DNA from: a virus
IMG/VR virus record: IMGVR_UViG_3300035137_000040
Coordinates: 1-42,939 of that record
DNA length: 42,939 bases
Strand: one strand, 5' to 3'
Position numbers and translations under genes: made by a program. The notes below the pieces were generated by a model, which was not told the origin of the DNA, made no database searches, and worked only from the letters and a program-made list of their open reading frames with translations. Below, piece by piece: positions 29,438 to 38,215 of this stretch. The first letter of the stretch is position 1. The number at the start of each line of letters is the position of its first letter.

Positions 29438-31345
29438 GTGAAAATACCCATCCAACATCCAGCACACCCGAAGATCATCAACCTTGTGCGCAATTGCCGT
29501 AAGCTCTCTTACGATTACATGGCTCAGCGGTATAATGGCTGGAACAAATCGGAAAAGATGGACCGGGCGTTTATTGATGTGACCGAGAAGGACACCAAGG
29601 GCCGGAAGATGAACCCTTTTGAACGTCAGGTTTATATCCCCATGAGCCGGGCTATCCTCGATACCCTGGTAACATACTGGATGGCTGTGATCTGCGGGAA
29701 ACGTCCCATATTCAAAATCAACGGTCGCGGAGGAGAGGACCAGGCGCCGGCCAAGCGGATGGAGATCATCGTTGATTATCAGGTCGAGCGACAGCGTGGC
29801 ATGCTGGCTATCTATTCGTTTCTGCGCGATTTAGGCAAGTACGGCCTATCCTCGATCAAAAACATATTCTGCCGGGACTATCAAAACGTTTTCACCAATG
29901 AGCCGCGGATAGTTCAATTCCCGTTTCCACACACAGTCAACGAGCGCGTACAAAAGACAATCATGTCATATGAGGGTCCGCAGCTGTCCAACACAGATAT
30001 CTATTCGTTTTTCCCCGACCCCCGCAAACCCATGGGCAAGATGCAATCAGGTCAGTTCGTGGGATATGAGTACACACGGAGTCGCTACGAGCTGCTCAAG
30101 CAGCAAAGCAAGGGCGTTTATTACAATATCGACGCGCTCAAAACTGAGGAAGGGCACAGCGTCAACAACTCGGATTCTACGAGCGACAATGACAACCGAA
30201 ACAGGATCCAGGGCATAGCAACGACCGACATGCTCAATGTTGACGATAAAAACCCAACATACAGGCTCAAAGAGTTTTACATCGAAATCATTCCAAGCGA
30301 TTACGGCCTTGACAGCATTGAAGGATTCGAGGAGAGTGCAAGCACTCCCCAGATATGGGTTTTCGTAACGGTCAACGATAGAGTCGTGATCCGTGCCGAC
30401 AAGATGGCCTATGCTCATGGAAAGTTCCCAAACAACAGCGCCGAGTTTGACTATGACGGCCAGAGCCTGTTTAACCAATCGTTTTATGAGTCGGTCGAGG
30501 GCCTGCAGGATCTGATGAACTGGCTCTACAACAGCCGCATGAGCAATGTCCGGGCCTGGTTGATGAACCGGGCTGTAATCGATCCGTCAGCCATTAATGA
30601 GCGCGATCTGACGCACCCGAATGCGGCCGGCCTGATCAGACTCAAGAAGCAGTTGTGGCAGAAAGGTGCACCGTTGAGCAGTGTATTCCAACAGCTTGAG
30701 GTCAGAGACGTCACACGGTCACACATCAATGATGCCGAAATGATAGGCGATGTCATGCAGCGCCGGCACCATACGCCTGACAGCCTCCAGGGTGTTGAGA
30801 CCAAAATCAAGCGGACTGCCACGGAAATCGGCGAGATGCACAACTCTGGTGCCAATCATCTGCAGGTTCAGGCTCAGATTATTTATGCCCAGGCATTCGT
30901 TGAAATGGCTGAAATGATGGTGCAAAATAACCAACAGTTTCTATCCGAGGAGCGCTATTTTAGGATACTGGGCGATTACAATAAAAAGTTGATCCAGCCC
31001 GACCCGAATTACGTAGGGGCCAATGCTATCAAGGCCGGACCTGATGATATCCAGGGGTTCTTTGATTTCCCGATCGACGATGGCACGATGCCGACGCGCC
31101 CACAAGATTTTGCCGATATCTGGCGAGAAATATTTCAGACTGTTGGGACCAACCCGATATTGCAGCAACGATATGACGTTGATTGGATTTTCAGGCAACT
31201 GTGCGAGGCGCTGAATGTCAAGAACATCGACGATGCCATTATCCAACAGGCCGGTCCTATGAATTTTAATGTTATTCCGGATGAGCAGGCGGCTGCAATG
31301 CAGCAGACCGGTGATGTTATCCCGATTAACATGCTGGGAAGGTGA
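29438..31345 (+). CDS. Portal protein
   Basis: A 635-residue protein with a GTG start and GAGGAT upstream. Size, place after terL and before scaffold, and sequence pattern (N-terminal YNGWNKSEKM and FERQVYIPMSRAILDTLVTY, central ESVEGLQDLMNWLYNSRMSN, then a helical crown with TEIGEMHNSGANHLQVQAQI) fit the portal proteins of short-tailed phages. It forms the dodecameric ring through which DNA enters and leaves. The length is typical for P22-like rather than T7-like portals. Confidence 0.85.
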   Translation: MKIPIQHPAHPKIINLVRNCRKLSYDYMAQRYNGWNKSEKMDRAFIDVTEKDTKGRKMNPFERQVYIPMSRAILDTLVTYWMAVICGKRPIFKINGRGGEDQAPAKRMEIIVDYQVERQRGMLAIYSFLRDLGKYGLSSIKNIFCRDYQNVFTNEPRIVQFPFPHTVNERVQKTIMSYEGPQLSNTDIYSFFPDPRKPMGKMQSGQFVGYEYTRSRYELLKQQSKGVYYNIDALKTEEGHSVNNSDSTSDNDNRNRIQGIATTDMLNVDDKNPTYRLKEFYIEIIPSDYGLDSIEGFEESASTPQIWVFVTVNDRVVIRADKMAYAHGKFPNNSAEFDYDGQSLFNQSFYESVEGLQDLMNWLYNSRMSNVRAWLMNRAVIDPSAINERDLTHPNAAGLIRLKKQLWQKGAPLSSVFQQLEVRDVTRSHINDAEMIGDVMQRRHHTPDSLQGVETKIKRTATEIGEMHNSGANHLQVQAQIIYAQAFVEMAEMMVQNNQQFLSEERYFRILGDYNKKLIQPDPNYVGANAIKAGPDDIQGFFDFPIDDGTMPTRPQDFADIWREIFQTVGTNPILQQRYDVDWIFRQLCEALNVKNIDDAIIQQAGPMNFNVIPDEQAAAMQQTGDVIPINMLGR

Positions 31346-31349
31346 TTGA

Positions 31350-31625
31350 TTGAAAGAAATAACGCCTCAACGTAAAAAGACGATTATCTCAAGCGGCCTG
31401 AAGCATCCGTTTTGGACCAAGATACTCAAACCTTACCTGGAGCAGGAAGCCGCTGAGAATCATGCGGCGCTGAGGACATGCGCCAAAGAGGACATCGAGG
31501 TTGTGCGCCTGAGTATCGATTACCTTGAAGCGTTGATGGCGTATCCTCAAGAACAGCTTGACATGGCGCTGACTGACATAGAACTGGAGCGCCGATCCGG
31601 GGGTAACGACAATGAGCAAGATTGA
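31350..31625 (+). CDS. Small head-region protein
   Basis: A 91-residue protein with a TTG start after AAGGTGA. It is helical, with HPFWTKILKPYLEQEAAENH and ALRTCAKEDIEVVRLSIDYL, a pattern I have seen in short proteins next to portal genes. Function unknown; may assist portal or scaffold assembly. It overlaps the next small gene by 14 bases. Confidence 0.65.
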   Translation: MKEITPQRKKTIISSGLKHPFWTKILKPYLEQEAAENHAALRTCAKEDIEVVRLSIDYLEALMAYPQEQLDMALTDIELERRSGGNDNEQD

Positions 31626-31761
31626 CCCTAACAAAGTCAAAGAGACAGAGGCTATCATGACATATCTCAGGAACCTTGAACAGCGCATTGAAGCTCTGGA
31701 ACGCGCTATCAATTCGCCTGAGATAGTTACGCAGGAAGACATTAATAAGCTATCCACATAA
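31612..31761 (+). CDS. 49-residue coiled-coil protein
   Basis: A short frame with GGGGG eight bases before ATG. The product is one amphipathic helix (YLRNLEQRIEALERAINS) likely to form a coiled coil. It overlaps the previous gene. Role unknown, probably in head assembly by position. Confidence 0.62.
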   Translation: MSKIDPNKVKETEAIMTYLRNLEQRIEALERAINSPEIVTQEDINKLST

Positions 31762-31785
31762 ACCAACAAAGGAAAGAGGTTCAAA

Positions 31786-32076
31786 ATGAATGAAATGGAA
31801 TTGCCGAAGTATCGAAGCCACAAAGAAGTATGGGCGCTGAAGATTTCTGGGGTAAAAAAAGACTGTGACTTGGCCGCAAAAGATGGCCGGGAGACCGATG
31901 GGAGCGCAACGCTCGTCTTTGAGGACAGCCGATATGCCCCCATGAAAGTGCCGCATGATTATGTGCGCAAGCACGATCCAAAACCAGGTGGGTATTATGT
32001 CGTTTACAAGGACGGTTACAAATCGTGGTCTCCTTCCGAAGCGTTCGAATCGGGCTATACCAAAATCAGCGGATAG
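31786..32076 (+). CDS. Small beta-rich virion-operon protein
   Basis: A 96-residue protein with AAAGGAAAGAGG before ATG. It looks like a small mostly-beta domain (HKEVWALKISGV, ATLVFEDSRYAPMKVPHDYV, GGYYVVYKDGYKSWSPSEAF). Proteins with a similar KVPHDYV and SWSPSEAFESGY ending are common beside phage head genes. Biochemical role not known. Confidence 0.68.
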   Translation: MNEMELPKYRSHKEVWALKISGVKKDCDLAAKDGRETDGSATLVFEDSRYAPMKVPHDYVRKHDPKPGGYYVVYKDGYKSWSPSEAFESGYTKISG

Positions 32077-32133
32077 CCAGTCAATCGAGCGTGTAGGTTG
32101 AACAATAAAACAATTGCCGGGGGGATTTTAATC

Positions 32134-32496
32134 ATGAAGAAAACGATCATCACAGCTTTCATCGTTCTGTTTGTCATGCTCTTTGTATCATGCTACCAAT
32201 CCGAAACAACGGGAGAAGCCAAAGGCATCGGTGATGGCCTTGCGGAAAAGTATCTATCTCCTAACGAGCTGGAGAAATTTAAAGAAACTGATGTAAGAAT
32301 CGCCCTTGTGTGGCTTCTTGCAGCCATGGACAAAAGAGTAGAACAACTGCAAACCAGAATTAACATGTTTGAGTCATGCGGCCATGGTTATTTTGACCCT
32401 ACCATCCGAGACGATATAACACTTTGTAGGAGCATAGACGCTACCACATTTTGCAGCAAGCTTGATATCCGGCCAAACTCATTGAGTAGCCGGTAA
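32134..32496 (+). CDS. Phage lipoprotein in the head operon
   Basis: A 120-residue protein starting at 32134 after GGGGGGAT. Signal segment KKTIITAFIVLFVMLFVSC with lipobox LFVSC gives Cys20 as the lipidated residue. The mature part is helical (EKYLSPNELEKFKETDVRIA) with three further Cys. A lipoprotein inside the head operon, before a terminator, is unusual; a superinfection-exclusion or envelope role is a reasonable guess. Confidence 0.7.
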   Translation: MKKTIITAFIVLFVMLFVSCYQSETTGEAKGIGDGLAEKYLSPNELEKFKETDVRIALVWLLAAMDKRVEQLQTRINMFESCGHGYFDPTIRDDITLCRSIDATTFCSKLDIRPNSLSSR

Positions 32497-32593
32497 AACA
32501 ATAAGCGGCCGAACACCTAATCGGTAGAAGCCGCAAGACAATTCGGGCGCTGTTTAAAGGGCAGGCCAACCCAGCAAACAGTTAAGCATTTGA

Positions 32594-32645
32594 GGGAGAA
32601 GTGGAGACTCCACACCGGGAAACCGGTTCCACTTCTCCCTTTTTT
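32594..32645 (+). terminator. Strong terminator inside the structural operon
   Basis: A 12-bp stem GGGAGAAGTGGA / TCCACTTCTCCC enclosing a second hairpin ACCGG-GAAA-CCGGT, followed by seven T. It separates portal and lipoprotein genes from scaffold and capsid. No clear new promoter is seen before 32708, so capsid transcription needs read-through or an unrecognised promoter. Confidence 0.85.
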
Positions 32646-32707
32646 GTTGCCCCGAACGTCAAGCGGCCAAACGCCAAACAAAGGCAGTAGCCAAAGGAGA
32701 AAAATAG

Positions 32708-33919
32708 ATGGAACCAGAAAAAACCGAACTTCAATTAAAAACCGAAACCGAAGACCAACAGACTTTGGCCGATTTGAACAAGTCGCAAGACGTTGAAATC
32801 GAGGCGATGTATGTCGATGAGCCTCCACCCGCAAGCCAATCCGAGGGTAAGAGTCAGCAGCAGGAGCAGGAAAAGAAACCCCAGGAGTCTGAAACAAAGA
32901 CCGACCAGGACAAGAAAACTGCTGCAGATGATAAATCCAAAGAAGCTGAAAAGGTGCCAGATGCAAACAAGACGGAAACCGGTAAGGCCGATACCAAATC
33001 CGAAAAGGAGCCCGGTAAAGCCGATGCCGACGCCTCAACACAAACCGCCGAAACCGAGAAAGAAGGAGAGAAGGCGCAAGAGCCCGTATATGCCGACCCT
33101 GAAGCCGTGTTCAAGGTTGTTACTCCATCCGGCGCCAAGGATGTCCCTATCAAGGACATGGCAACCACCTATCAGCAATTTGAGAGTCTGCAGCGACAGC
33201 ACCTGCATTACAAGCCGGTGTTTGAATTCGTTAAAAAAGAGCAGGTCCCAAATGACTTGGTTCTGCCGTTCCTGCTGTATGGGTACGATGCATATCGCCG
33301 CGATGTAAAAGAGGGTCGCGTTCTGGGCCAGGATCAAGCTCAACATCCGAGCAATCAGGTTGCCGGTCCTTTTCAGGATGAGAAACAAGCGAAATATTTC
33401 GAAGACCGTGATCCTGAGATGTTCGCCATCATTCAAAACCTGCACAAGGCGAACATGGACCTGCGGGGCAACTTAGAAAGGCTGTCATCAAGCCATACCG
33501 CCTTCAGGCGTCCTTCAAATGAAAGCAGGTCCGAATCAGAACCGGATGCCTATGCCAGACAAGAACTGACATCGCAGTTCAACAAAAAAGTTCTTGATTG
33601 GTCTGCGGAGCATTCGGACTATTTCAAGCCTGATAAGGATGGCAACAGCCAATCGCTTGACGCCTTCAAGCTCTATATCGCCAATAATTTCCCACACTGG
33701 AGAGTGTCGGAGCTGTCTCCCGAGCGGCTTTCAATCGCTTTTTCCGGGTTCGACGAAAAGTATTACACCAGCGTTTTGCACGAACGTGCGAAGTCCAAAG
33801 AAAAGCAACTGCGCGAACAGGACCGCAAGACATTTGCGGAAACAAGCCAGACGCGCAGCGCTCCCGTAAAGCTTGGCGAACAGGAGCAGGAAATATCGGA
33901 CATGTACGCCGAGGCATAG
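32708..33919 (+). CDS. Scaffolding protein
   Basis: A 403-residue protein directly upstream of the capsid gene with AAAGGAG before ATG. Residues 1-130 are extremely charged and low in complexity (Glu, Lys, Gln, Asp, Thr), probably disordered. The rest is helical with a folded part at about 130-200 (VFKVVTPSGAKDVPIKDMAT, then QRQHLHYKPVFEFV) and a charged C-terminal helix ending EQEQEISDMYAEA. This matches scaffolding proteins that guide HK97-fold shells and leave or are lost at maturation. No protease motif is present. Confidence 0.78.
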   Translation: MEPEKTELQLKTETEDQQTLADLNKSQDVEIEAMYVDEPPPASQSEGKSQQQEQEKKPQESETKTDQDKKTAADDKSKEAEKVPDANKTETGKADTKSEKEPGKADADASTQTAETEKEGEKAQEPVYADPEAVFKVVTPSGAKDVPIKDMATTYQQFESLQRQHLHYKPVFEFVKKEQVPNDLVLPFLLYGYDAYRRDVKEGRVLGQDQAQHPSNQVAGPFQDEKQAKYFEDRDPEMFAIIQNLHKANMDLRGNLERLSSSHTAFRRPSNESRSESEPDAYARQELTSQFNKKVLDWSAEHSDYFKPDKDGNSQSLDAFKLYIANNFPHWRVSELSPERLSIAFSGFDEKYYTSVLHERAKSKEKQLREQDRKTFAETSQTRSAPVKLGEQEQEISDMYAEA

Positions 33920-33958
33920 GCCGGTTTGTTGATCTCGATGTAACAAGGAGATCATAAA

Positions 33959-35137
33959 ATGCCTGTTATTCTTGGATTAAGAGACGTTGCCGATTATTCG
34001 AGCAATGAGCGTCCTAAAAGTTGGCGTGGTGTTATTCAGCGGGAAATGCCCCAGGTGGCCCCTCTGAATGTCATGCTGGCCGGTGTGAAAAAAGAAGCCG
34101 TTGACGATCCCGAATTCAACTGGTTCGACAAGGGCATTCAGACGCGTCACACCGCCATTAACTATTCAACCGGTTACGATTCAACCGCAACCACGATCAC
34201 CGTTGATGCCGCGAAATATTTTCGTGCCGGTGATCTGATCAAAAACGTTTCAACCGATGAGGTTATGCGCGTCACGGCAGACCCGACCGCCTCAACCACA
34301 TTGATTATTGCCCGTGGCTGGGGATCGACAGCCGCCGCCCTGACTGACAATGACGTGCTGTTCTGCGTCGGCGCGGCCATCGCGGAAGGTGCGGATGTCC
34401 GCAGCGGTCTGTACATCGATCCGACCAAGCGTTACAACTATACGCAGATCTTCCGGCATCCGTTGAGCCTGACCAACACCGGTAAGGCTGTCAAAATGCG
34501 CACAGGGGCGCCGTACCAGGAAATGAAACGGGACGCCTTTGAGCAGCATGTCATGGATATGGAAAGAGCGTTTTTCTTTGGCGTCCGCTATGAGGACACA
34601 ACCGGAGATGAGCCCAAACGTTCAACCGGAGGATTGGTCCAGTACATCACGACCAATGTGACGACTGTTTCTGGTGGAACTTTGACACATGCCGCGTGGT
34701 CTTCGTTCCTGAAAACACTTTTCACATACGGCAGTAACGAAAAAATTGTCTTCTGCGGCAATCAGTTCTTGTCCGTCATGGAACAAATGTCGGAGTTCAG
34801 GGGCCAATTCAACCTGATGAAGGACACCGATGTCTATGGAATCCAGCTGAAAAAATGGCAAACAACGTTCGGAACCGTGTATTTCAAACTGCATCCTCTG
34901 TTCAATGAGGTTACGGTGCATAGCAAGATGGCCGTTTTCGTTGAACCAAAGCGTTTGATTTACAAGTACCTGGCCGGCAATGGTGTCAACCGGGATACCA
35001 AACTGCTCAAGGACCGTCAGTCACCGGGGCAAGACCGGACCGTTGATGAGTTCCTGACAGAGTGCGGGTTGGAAGTTCACAACGAGCGCACCATGGGCAT
35101 CCTGAAAAACGTCAACGCATTCAGCACAACCTCTTAA
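33959..35137 (+). CDS. Major capsid protein (HK97 fold, SU10/DUF5309-like)
   Basis: A 392-residue protein with a strong AAGGAG site, right after scaffold. It begins DVADYSSNERPKSWRGVIQ and contains EFNWFDKGIQ, VDAAKYFRAGDLIKNVSTDEV (an inserted beta segment), FEQHVMDMERAFFFG, KIVFCGNQFLSVMEQM and KLHPLFNEV, which I recognise from the SU10-type/DUF5309 capsid family. It builds the icosahedral shell. Hairpins at 35145-35213 follow the gene. Confidence 0.87.
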   Translation: MPVILGLRDVADYSSNERPKSWRGVIQREMPQVAPLNVMLAGVKKEAVDDPEFNWFDKGIQTRHTAINYSTGYDSTATTITVDAAKYFRAGDLIKNVSTDEVMRVTADPTASTTLIIARGWGSTAAALTDNDVLFCVGAAIAEGADVRSGLYIDPTKRYNYTQIFRHPLSLTNTGKAVKMRTGAPYQEMKRDAFEQHVMDMERAFFFGVRYEDTTGDEPKRSTGGLVQYITTNVTTVSGGTLTHAAWSSFLKTLFTYGSNEKIVFCGNQFLSVMEQMSEFRGQFNLMKDTDVYGIQLKKWQTTFGTVYFKLHPLFNEVTVHSKMAVFVEPKRLIYKYLAGNGVNRDTKLLKDRQSPGQDRTVDEFLTECGLEVHNERTMGILKNVNAFSTTS

Positions 35138-35144
35138 CCGGTGT

Positions 35145-35213
35145 CCTGCCATGCGGCAGGCTTTAACCAATCCCCCAGAGCAAGCCCGGCAGTGGCATAA
35201 AACCCTGCCGGGC
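35145..35213 (+). other. Two hairpins after the capsid gene
   Basis: CCTGCC-ATGC-GGCAGG (35145-35160) and GCCCGGCAG / CTGCCGGGC (35184-35213, 12-base loop). Neither has a good T-run, so they probably stabilise the abundant capsid mRNA or partly reduce downstream expression. Confidence 0.55.
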
Positions 35214-35236
35214 GCAACAACGAAGGAAGGCAATCA

Positions 35237-35683
35237 ATGAACGAAACAAACTATTACCACAAAATCAAGGTCATGAAGCCCGTGGATGCTGTCAAATGGG
35301 CTGAGGAAAACCCTGATATTGTTGAAGGGTTGGACGAAAACTCGGCGGCCATGCTCAGAAAGAAGCTGATCAAGCAAGATGTTGAGCCCCATATCGGATC
35401 GAAGCCGCCTGAAACCGATCTGCCCGGAAGCAAGCCACCTGCCGATGGCGACCAAGCAAAACCTGCACCCGAGTATGTCGGCCACAAGCTTTCAAGATTC
35501 ATTTGCAACAAGTTCCCCAACAAATGGATTTTGGTCGGCAACAAAGAAATTCGCTTCAAAAATGGCGAGTTCAAGACCGATGACCCCCAGCTCATTGAGG
35601 CAATCTGTAATGAGCCGGACTTCGGCCTGTGGATTCTGGCCGATGACCCCGAATTGCGCAAGCGCTACCGGAGGCGGCGTTAA
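35237..35683 (+). CDS. Capsid-adjacent protein, unknown
   Basis: A 148-residue protein with AAGGAAGG before ATG. The N-terminal third is helical (KPVDAVKWAEENPDIVEGLD), the middle is a Pro/Gly/Lys-rich linker, and the C-terminal 55 residues form a small domain (SRFICNKFPNKWILVGNKEI, then FKNGEFKTDD). Similar linker-plus-small-domain proteins follow capsid genes in several phages and may be decoration or head-completion proteins. It is coupled by TAATG to the sulfotransferase-like gene. Confidence 0.66.
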   Translation: MNETNYYHKIKVMKPVDAVKWAEENPDIVEGLDENSAAMLRKKLIKQDVEPHIGSKPPETDLPGSKPPADGDQAKPAPEYVGHKLSRFICNKFPNKWILVGNKEIRFKNGEFKTDDPQLIEAICNEPDFGLWILADDPELRKRYRRRR

Positions 35684-36213
35684 TGCAGACAGTCAGAGAA
35701 CCTAAAACCATTGTCGTTCTGGGGATGCATCGCAGTGCCACGAGCCTGATGGCTAAGGGCCTGAACGATGCCGGCGTCAATATGGGTGAGCACCTGCTTG
35801 GAAAGCACGAATCAAACCCCTGGGGGCATTTCGAAGATATTGAGTTCATGCAGCTCAATGAAGCTATTTTGAAAGCTGCCGGGGGAAGCTGGGATAGGCC
35901 GCCAAGTGAGGAACAGATACTTTTGCAGCGCCAGGCATTTGACGAGAGGATTCATGCTCTGGTCAAAGCAAATGACGCCAATGTCGACCCGGACTATCCG
36001 CTTTGGGGGTGGAAAGATCCGCGCACGACTTTAACCATCAAGCTTTACCTGCCGCATTTGACAAACCCTTATTTTTTCTTCTGTTTTACGCACCCGGTCA
36101 AGGTCGGAATCAGTCTTCACGAACGAGACGGAACCGATATTGAATGGGGTGCCGCGCTGGCCAGGGAGTACAACAGAAGGCTGTTAAACTTCATCGAGGA
36201 ATTTAACGCATGA
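35683..36213 (+). CDS. Sulfotransferase-like P-loop protein
   Basis: A 176-residue protein. VVLGMHRSATS (11-21) is the phosphosulfate-binding loop of PAPS-dependent sulfotransferases; GHFEDIEFMQLNEAIL and GWKDPRTTLTIKLYLPH follow in the order known from bacterial sulfotransferase-family proteins, and the KDPR segment resembles the second PAPS contact. It is shorter than most (about 250-300), lacking part of the C-terminal region, so the acceptor pocket may be minimal. Predicted reaction: sulfate transfer from PAPS to a sugar or other hydroxyl. It opens a coupled enzyme cassette between capsid and adaptor genes. Confidence 0.78.
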   Translation: MQTVREPKTIVVLGMHRSATSLMAKGLNDAGVNMGEHLLGKHESNPWGHFEDIEFMQLNEAILKAAGGSWDRPPSEEQILLQRQAFDERIHALVKANDANVDPDYPLWGWKDPRTTLTIKLYLPHLTNPYFFFCFTHPVKVGISLHERDGTDIEWGAALAREYNRRLLNFIEEFNA

Positions 36214-36932
36214 TCCGCACCAAGCCATGGAATTTAGAGGATATGGAAACGCCTCAGTTCCAGGCCGTAAACAACCTGTTCAATAAATTTTTCGGTCCCG
36301 GCTGGCCGCAGGTTCCGCTTCGCCGCTGGGAGTATGTCGCGGCTGTAATTTTCACCGGGGTATTGGTCAATAACCGAGCGTATCGGGTTCTTGAAGCCGG
36401 ATCCGGTTGTTCGGTGTTCACACCGTTTCTGGCCTTGAACGGATTCCATGTGGATTCGTTCGATATGGGAAACAAGGATCAGCGCGTTGAAAGAAATATC
36501 CGCTACAAAATAAACGATCTGGTGACAGAGCACAATATGGATCTAAGGGATATCAAGTTCCCTAACAACCATTTTGAGTTTGTTTTTTGCATTTCAGCTA
36601 TTGAGCATGTAAACGCCGGCAGGTTCGCTACCGATCCGGATGCAGGCGACACGGGCGATGATAAAGCCATGATAGAACTCGCCAGGGTCCTGAAGCCGGG
36701 CGGCATTATGTATCTGACCACGGATTACGCTGGACGATATTACCCGCCGCCCGGTCTTTGGGATACCGGAAGCCATAGGATTTATGACAAGCGCCGAATT
36801 GTCGAGCTGGTTGATTCTGTCGGGCTTAAATTCCTTGGAGAAACGCAATTTGATATGGATTGGTCGAAACTCAATAGCCTGGAGCCGGCAGGCTATGATT
36901 ACACAACCTTTGCGATAACGCTGACAAAATAA
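36210..36932 (+). CDS. Class I SAM-dependent methyltransferase
   Basis: A 240-residue protein overlapping the previous gene by ATGA. Motif I RVLEAGSGCSVFTPFLA (59-75), an acidic residue in VDSFDMG at the end of strand two, FCISAIEHV (127-135), then ELARVLKPGGIMYLTTD, all typical of class I methyltransferases of the Methyltransf_11/25 type. No NPPY motif, so not an adenine DNA enzyme. It probably methylates a small molecule or sugar, in line with its glycosyltransferase and radical SAM neighbours. Confidence 0.82.
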   Translation: MIRTKPWNLEDMETPQFQAVNNLFNKFFGPGWPQVPLRRWEYVAAVIFTGVLVNNRAYRVLEAGSGCSVFTPFLALNGFHVDSFDMGNKDQRVERNIRYKINDLVTEHNMDLRDIKFPNNHFEFVFCISAIEHVNAGRFATDPDAGDTGDDKAMIELARVLKPGGIMYLTTDYAGRYYPPPGLWDTGSHRIYDKRRIVELVDSVGLKFLGETQFDMDWSKLNSLEPAGYDYTTFAITLTK

Positions 36933-38215
36933 TGAAAATCTGCCTCATAAATCTTCCAAATCCAGCCCTGGCCGAGCCGTGGTCAAATTTCCCGCTCGGC
37001 CTCGGCTATGTTGCCGCCGCAATTGAGCGCCGGGGTTACGACATTCAGGTGCTGGATTGGTGCGAAGGATTTTCAGGCGGTATCCCGCAGGCCGATATTT
37101 ATGGTATGCAGATCACAGCTCCCCATGTAAGCATCGCCAGAACCCTGGCCGAAAATATTAAAAAGATCAACCCCAGGGCGGTTGTTGTCGCAGGTGGCCC
37201 ACAGATGATTGTCGATCGTGACCGCTTTTTATCAGATCCTAACTTTGATTCCGTTGTTGTCGAAGAAGCGGAGTTCTCATTTTATGAGCTGGTCAGGCAT
37301 TACGAGCTTTATGGACAAGTTGAGCGTATCTATTGGAATCCACCGGTTAAGCTGCTTGATGATGTTCAATTCCCGGCAAGACATTTGTTCCCCGGGTTTA
37401 AAGAAAACGCCCTGAGAACTCACCAGCTATTAAAAGGGGATTACACAGAGGGCGGCCAGACAACGATTATCGCAACCCGCGGTTGCCCCTATTCGTGTTC
37501 GTTCTGTGCTCCTCATTCGCGCAAGCTTCGCTACAGGAGCCCCGAAAACGTTATCGCCGAGATCAGATCAATCATTGATCAGTTCGGAATCTATCAATTC
37601 AAATGGCAGGATGATACATTCACAGTGAATAGAAAGTGGGTGCTGGAGCTCTGCCAGCTCATCAGAAAGCAGCTTCCAAAGACATACCACAGGGCACACA
37701 CCAGGGTAAATGTGTTTGACGATGATATGGCGGCCGCCATGTATTCGGCCGGCTTCAGGGTTCTGTGCTTTGGCATAGAGAGCTTTTCCCAGCGCCTGCT
37801 GGATAACAATACCAAGGCAATCACAATTGATCAGGTCGAAGCAGCGTTGTCCATAGCCAGAAAGTATGGATTCAAGACCATCGGCTTTCTTATTTTCGGC
37901 ATGCCGGGGGAGGACCGTGAAAGCGTTGAGGAAACAAAATCCGGCATCCTGCGCAACAAACAGAATTTGGATTATCTGAACCTTGCAACCATGGTGCCGC
38001 TGCCGGGTACACCGATTGCCAAGAACCCTGATCGATTCGGCTGCGAAATACTTGATCATGATCCTGGAAGAGCCTGGATCGTAAACCATGATTCAAACAA
38101 CGACATTTTCATTAAAACCAAAGGGGTTAGCATCGAAGAGATGCAACGCCTGAAAGTTGAAATGTACCAATTCCTGCGGGATGAAGGATATTCAAGGCCG
38201 GAATGGAAAAATTAA
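36932..38215 (+). CDS. Cobalamin-domain radical SAM enzyme
   Basis: A 427-residue protein coupled by TAATG. Residues 1-130 resemble a B12-binding fold (PLGLGYVAAAIERRGYDIQV, VVVAGGPQMI), though the DxHxxG cobalamin ligand motif is not seen, so cobalamin may be base-off or absent. CPYSCSFC (185-192) gives the CxxxCxxC ligands of the 4Fe-4S cluster, followed by FQWQDD-type and VFDDDMAAAM segments, GFRVLCFGIES and FLIFGMPGED, all radical SAM landmarks of the BchE/P-methyltransferase class. Such enzymes do difficult C- or P-methylations and rearrangements. Very unusual inside a phage head operon. Confidence 0.86.
   Translation: MKICLINLPNPALAEPWSNFPLGLGYVAAAIERRGYDIQVLDWCEGFSGGIPQADIYGMQITAPHVSIARTLAENIKKINPRAVVVAGGPQMIVDRDRFLSDPNFDSVVVEEAEFSFYELVRHYELYGQVERIYWNPPVKLLDDVQFPARHLFPGFKENALRTHQLLKGDYTEGGQTTIIATRGCPYSCSFCAPHSRKLRYRSPENVIAEIRSIIDQFGIYQFKWQDDTFTVNRKWVLELCQLIRKQLPKTYHRAHTRVNVFDDDMAAAMYSAGFRVLCFGIESFSQRLLDNNTKAITIDQVEAALSIARKYGFKTIGFLIFGMPGEDRESVEETKSGILRNKQNLDYLNLATMVPLPGTPIAKNPDRFGCEILDHDPGRAWIVNHDSNNDIFIKTKGVSIEEMQRLKVEMYQFLRDEGYSRPEWKN

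Noticed and set aside
32517-33041. 174-residue frame on the - strand opposite the scaffold gene
   Set aside because: Shadow of the repetitive scaffold N-terminus and the terminator region; no ribosome site and the real gene is clear.
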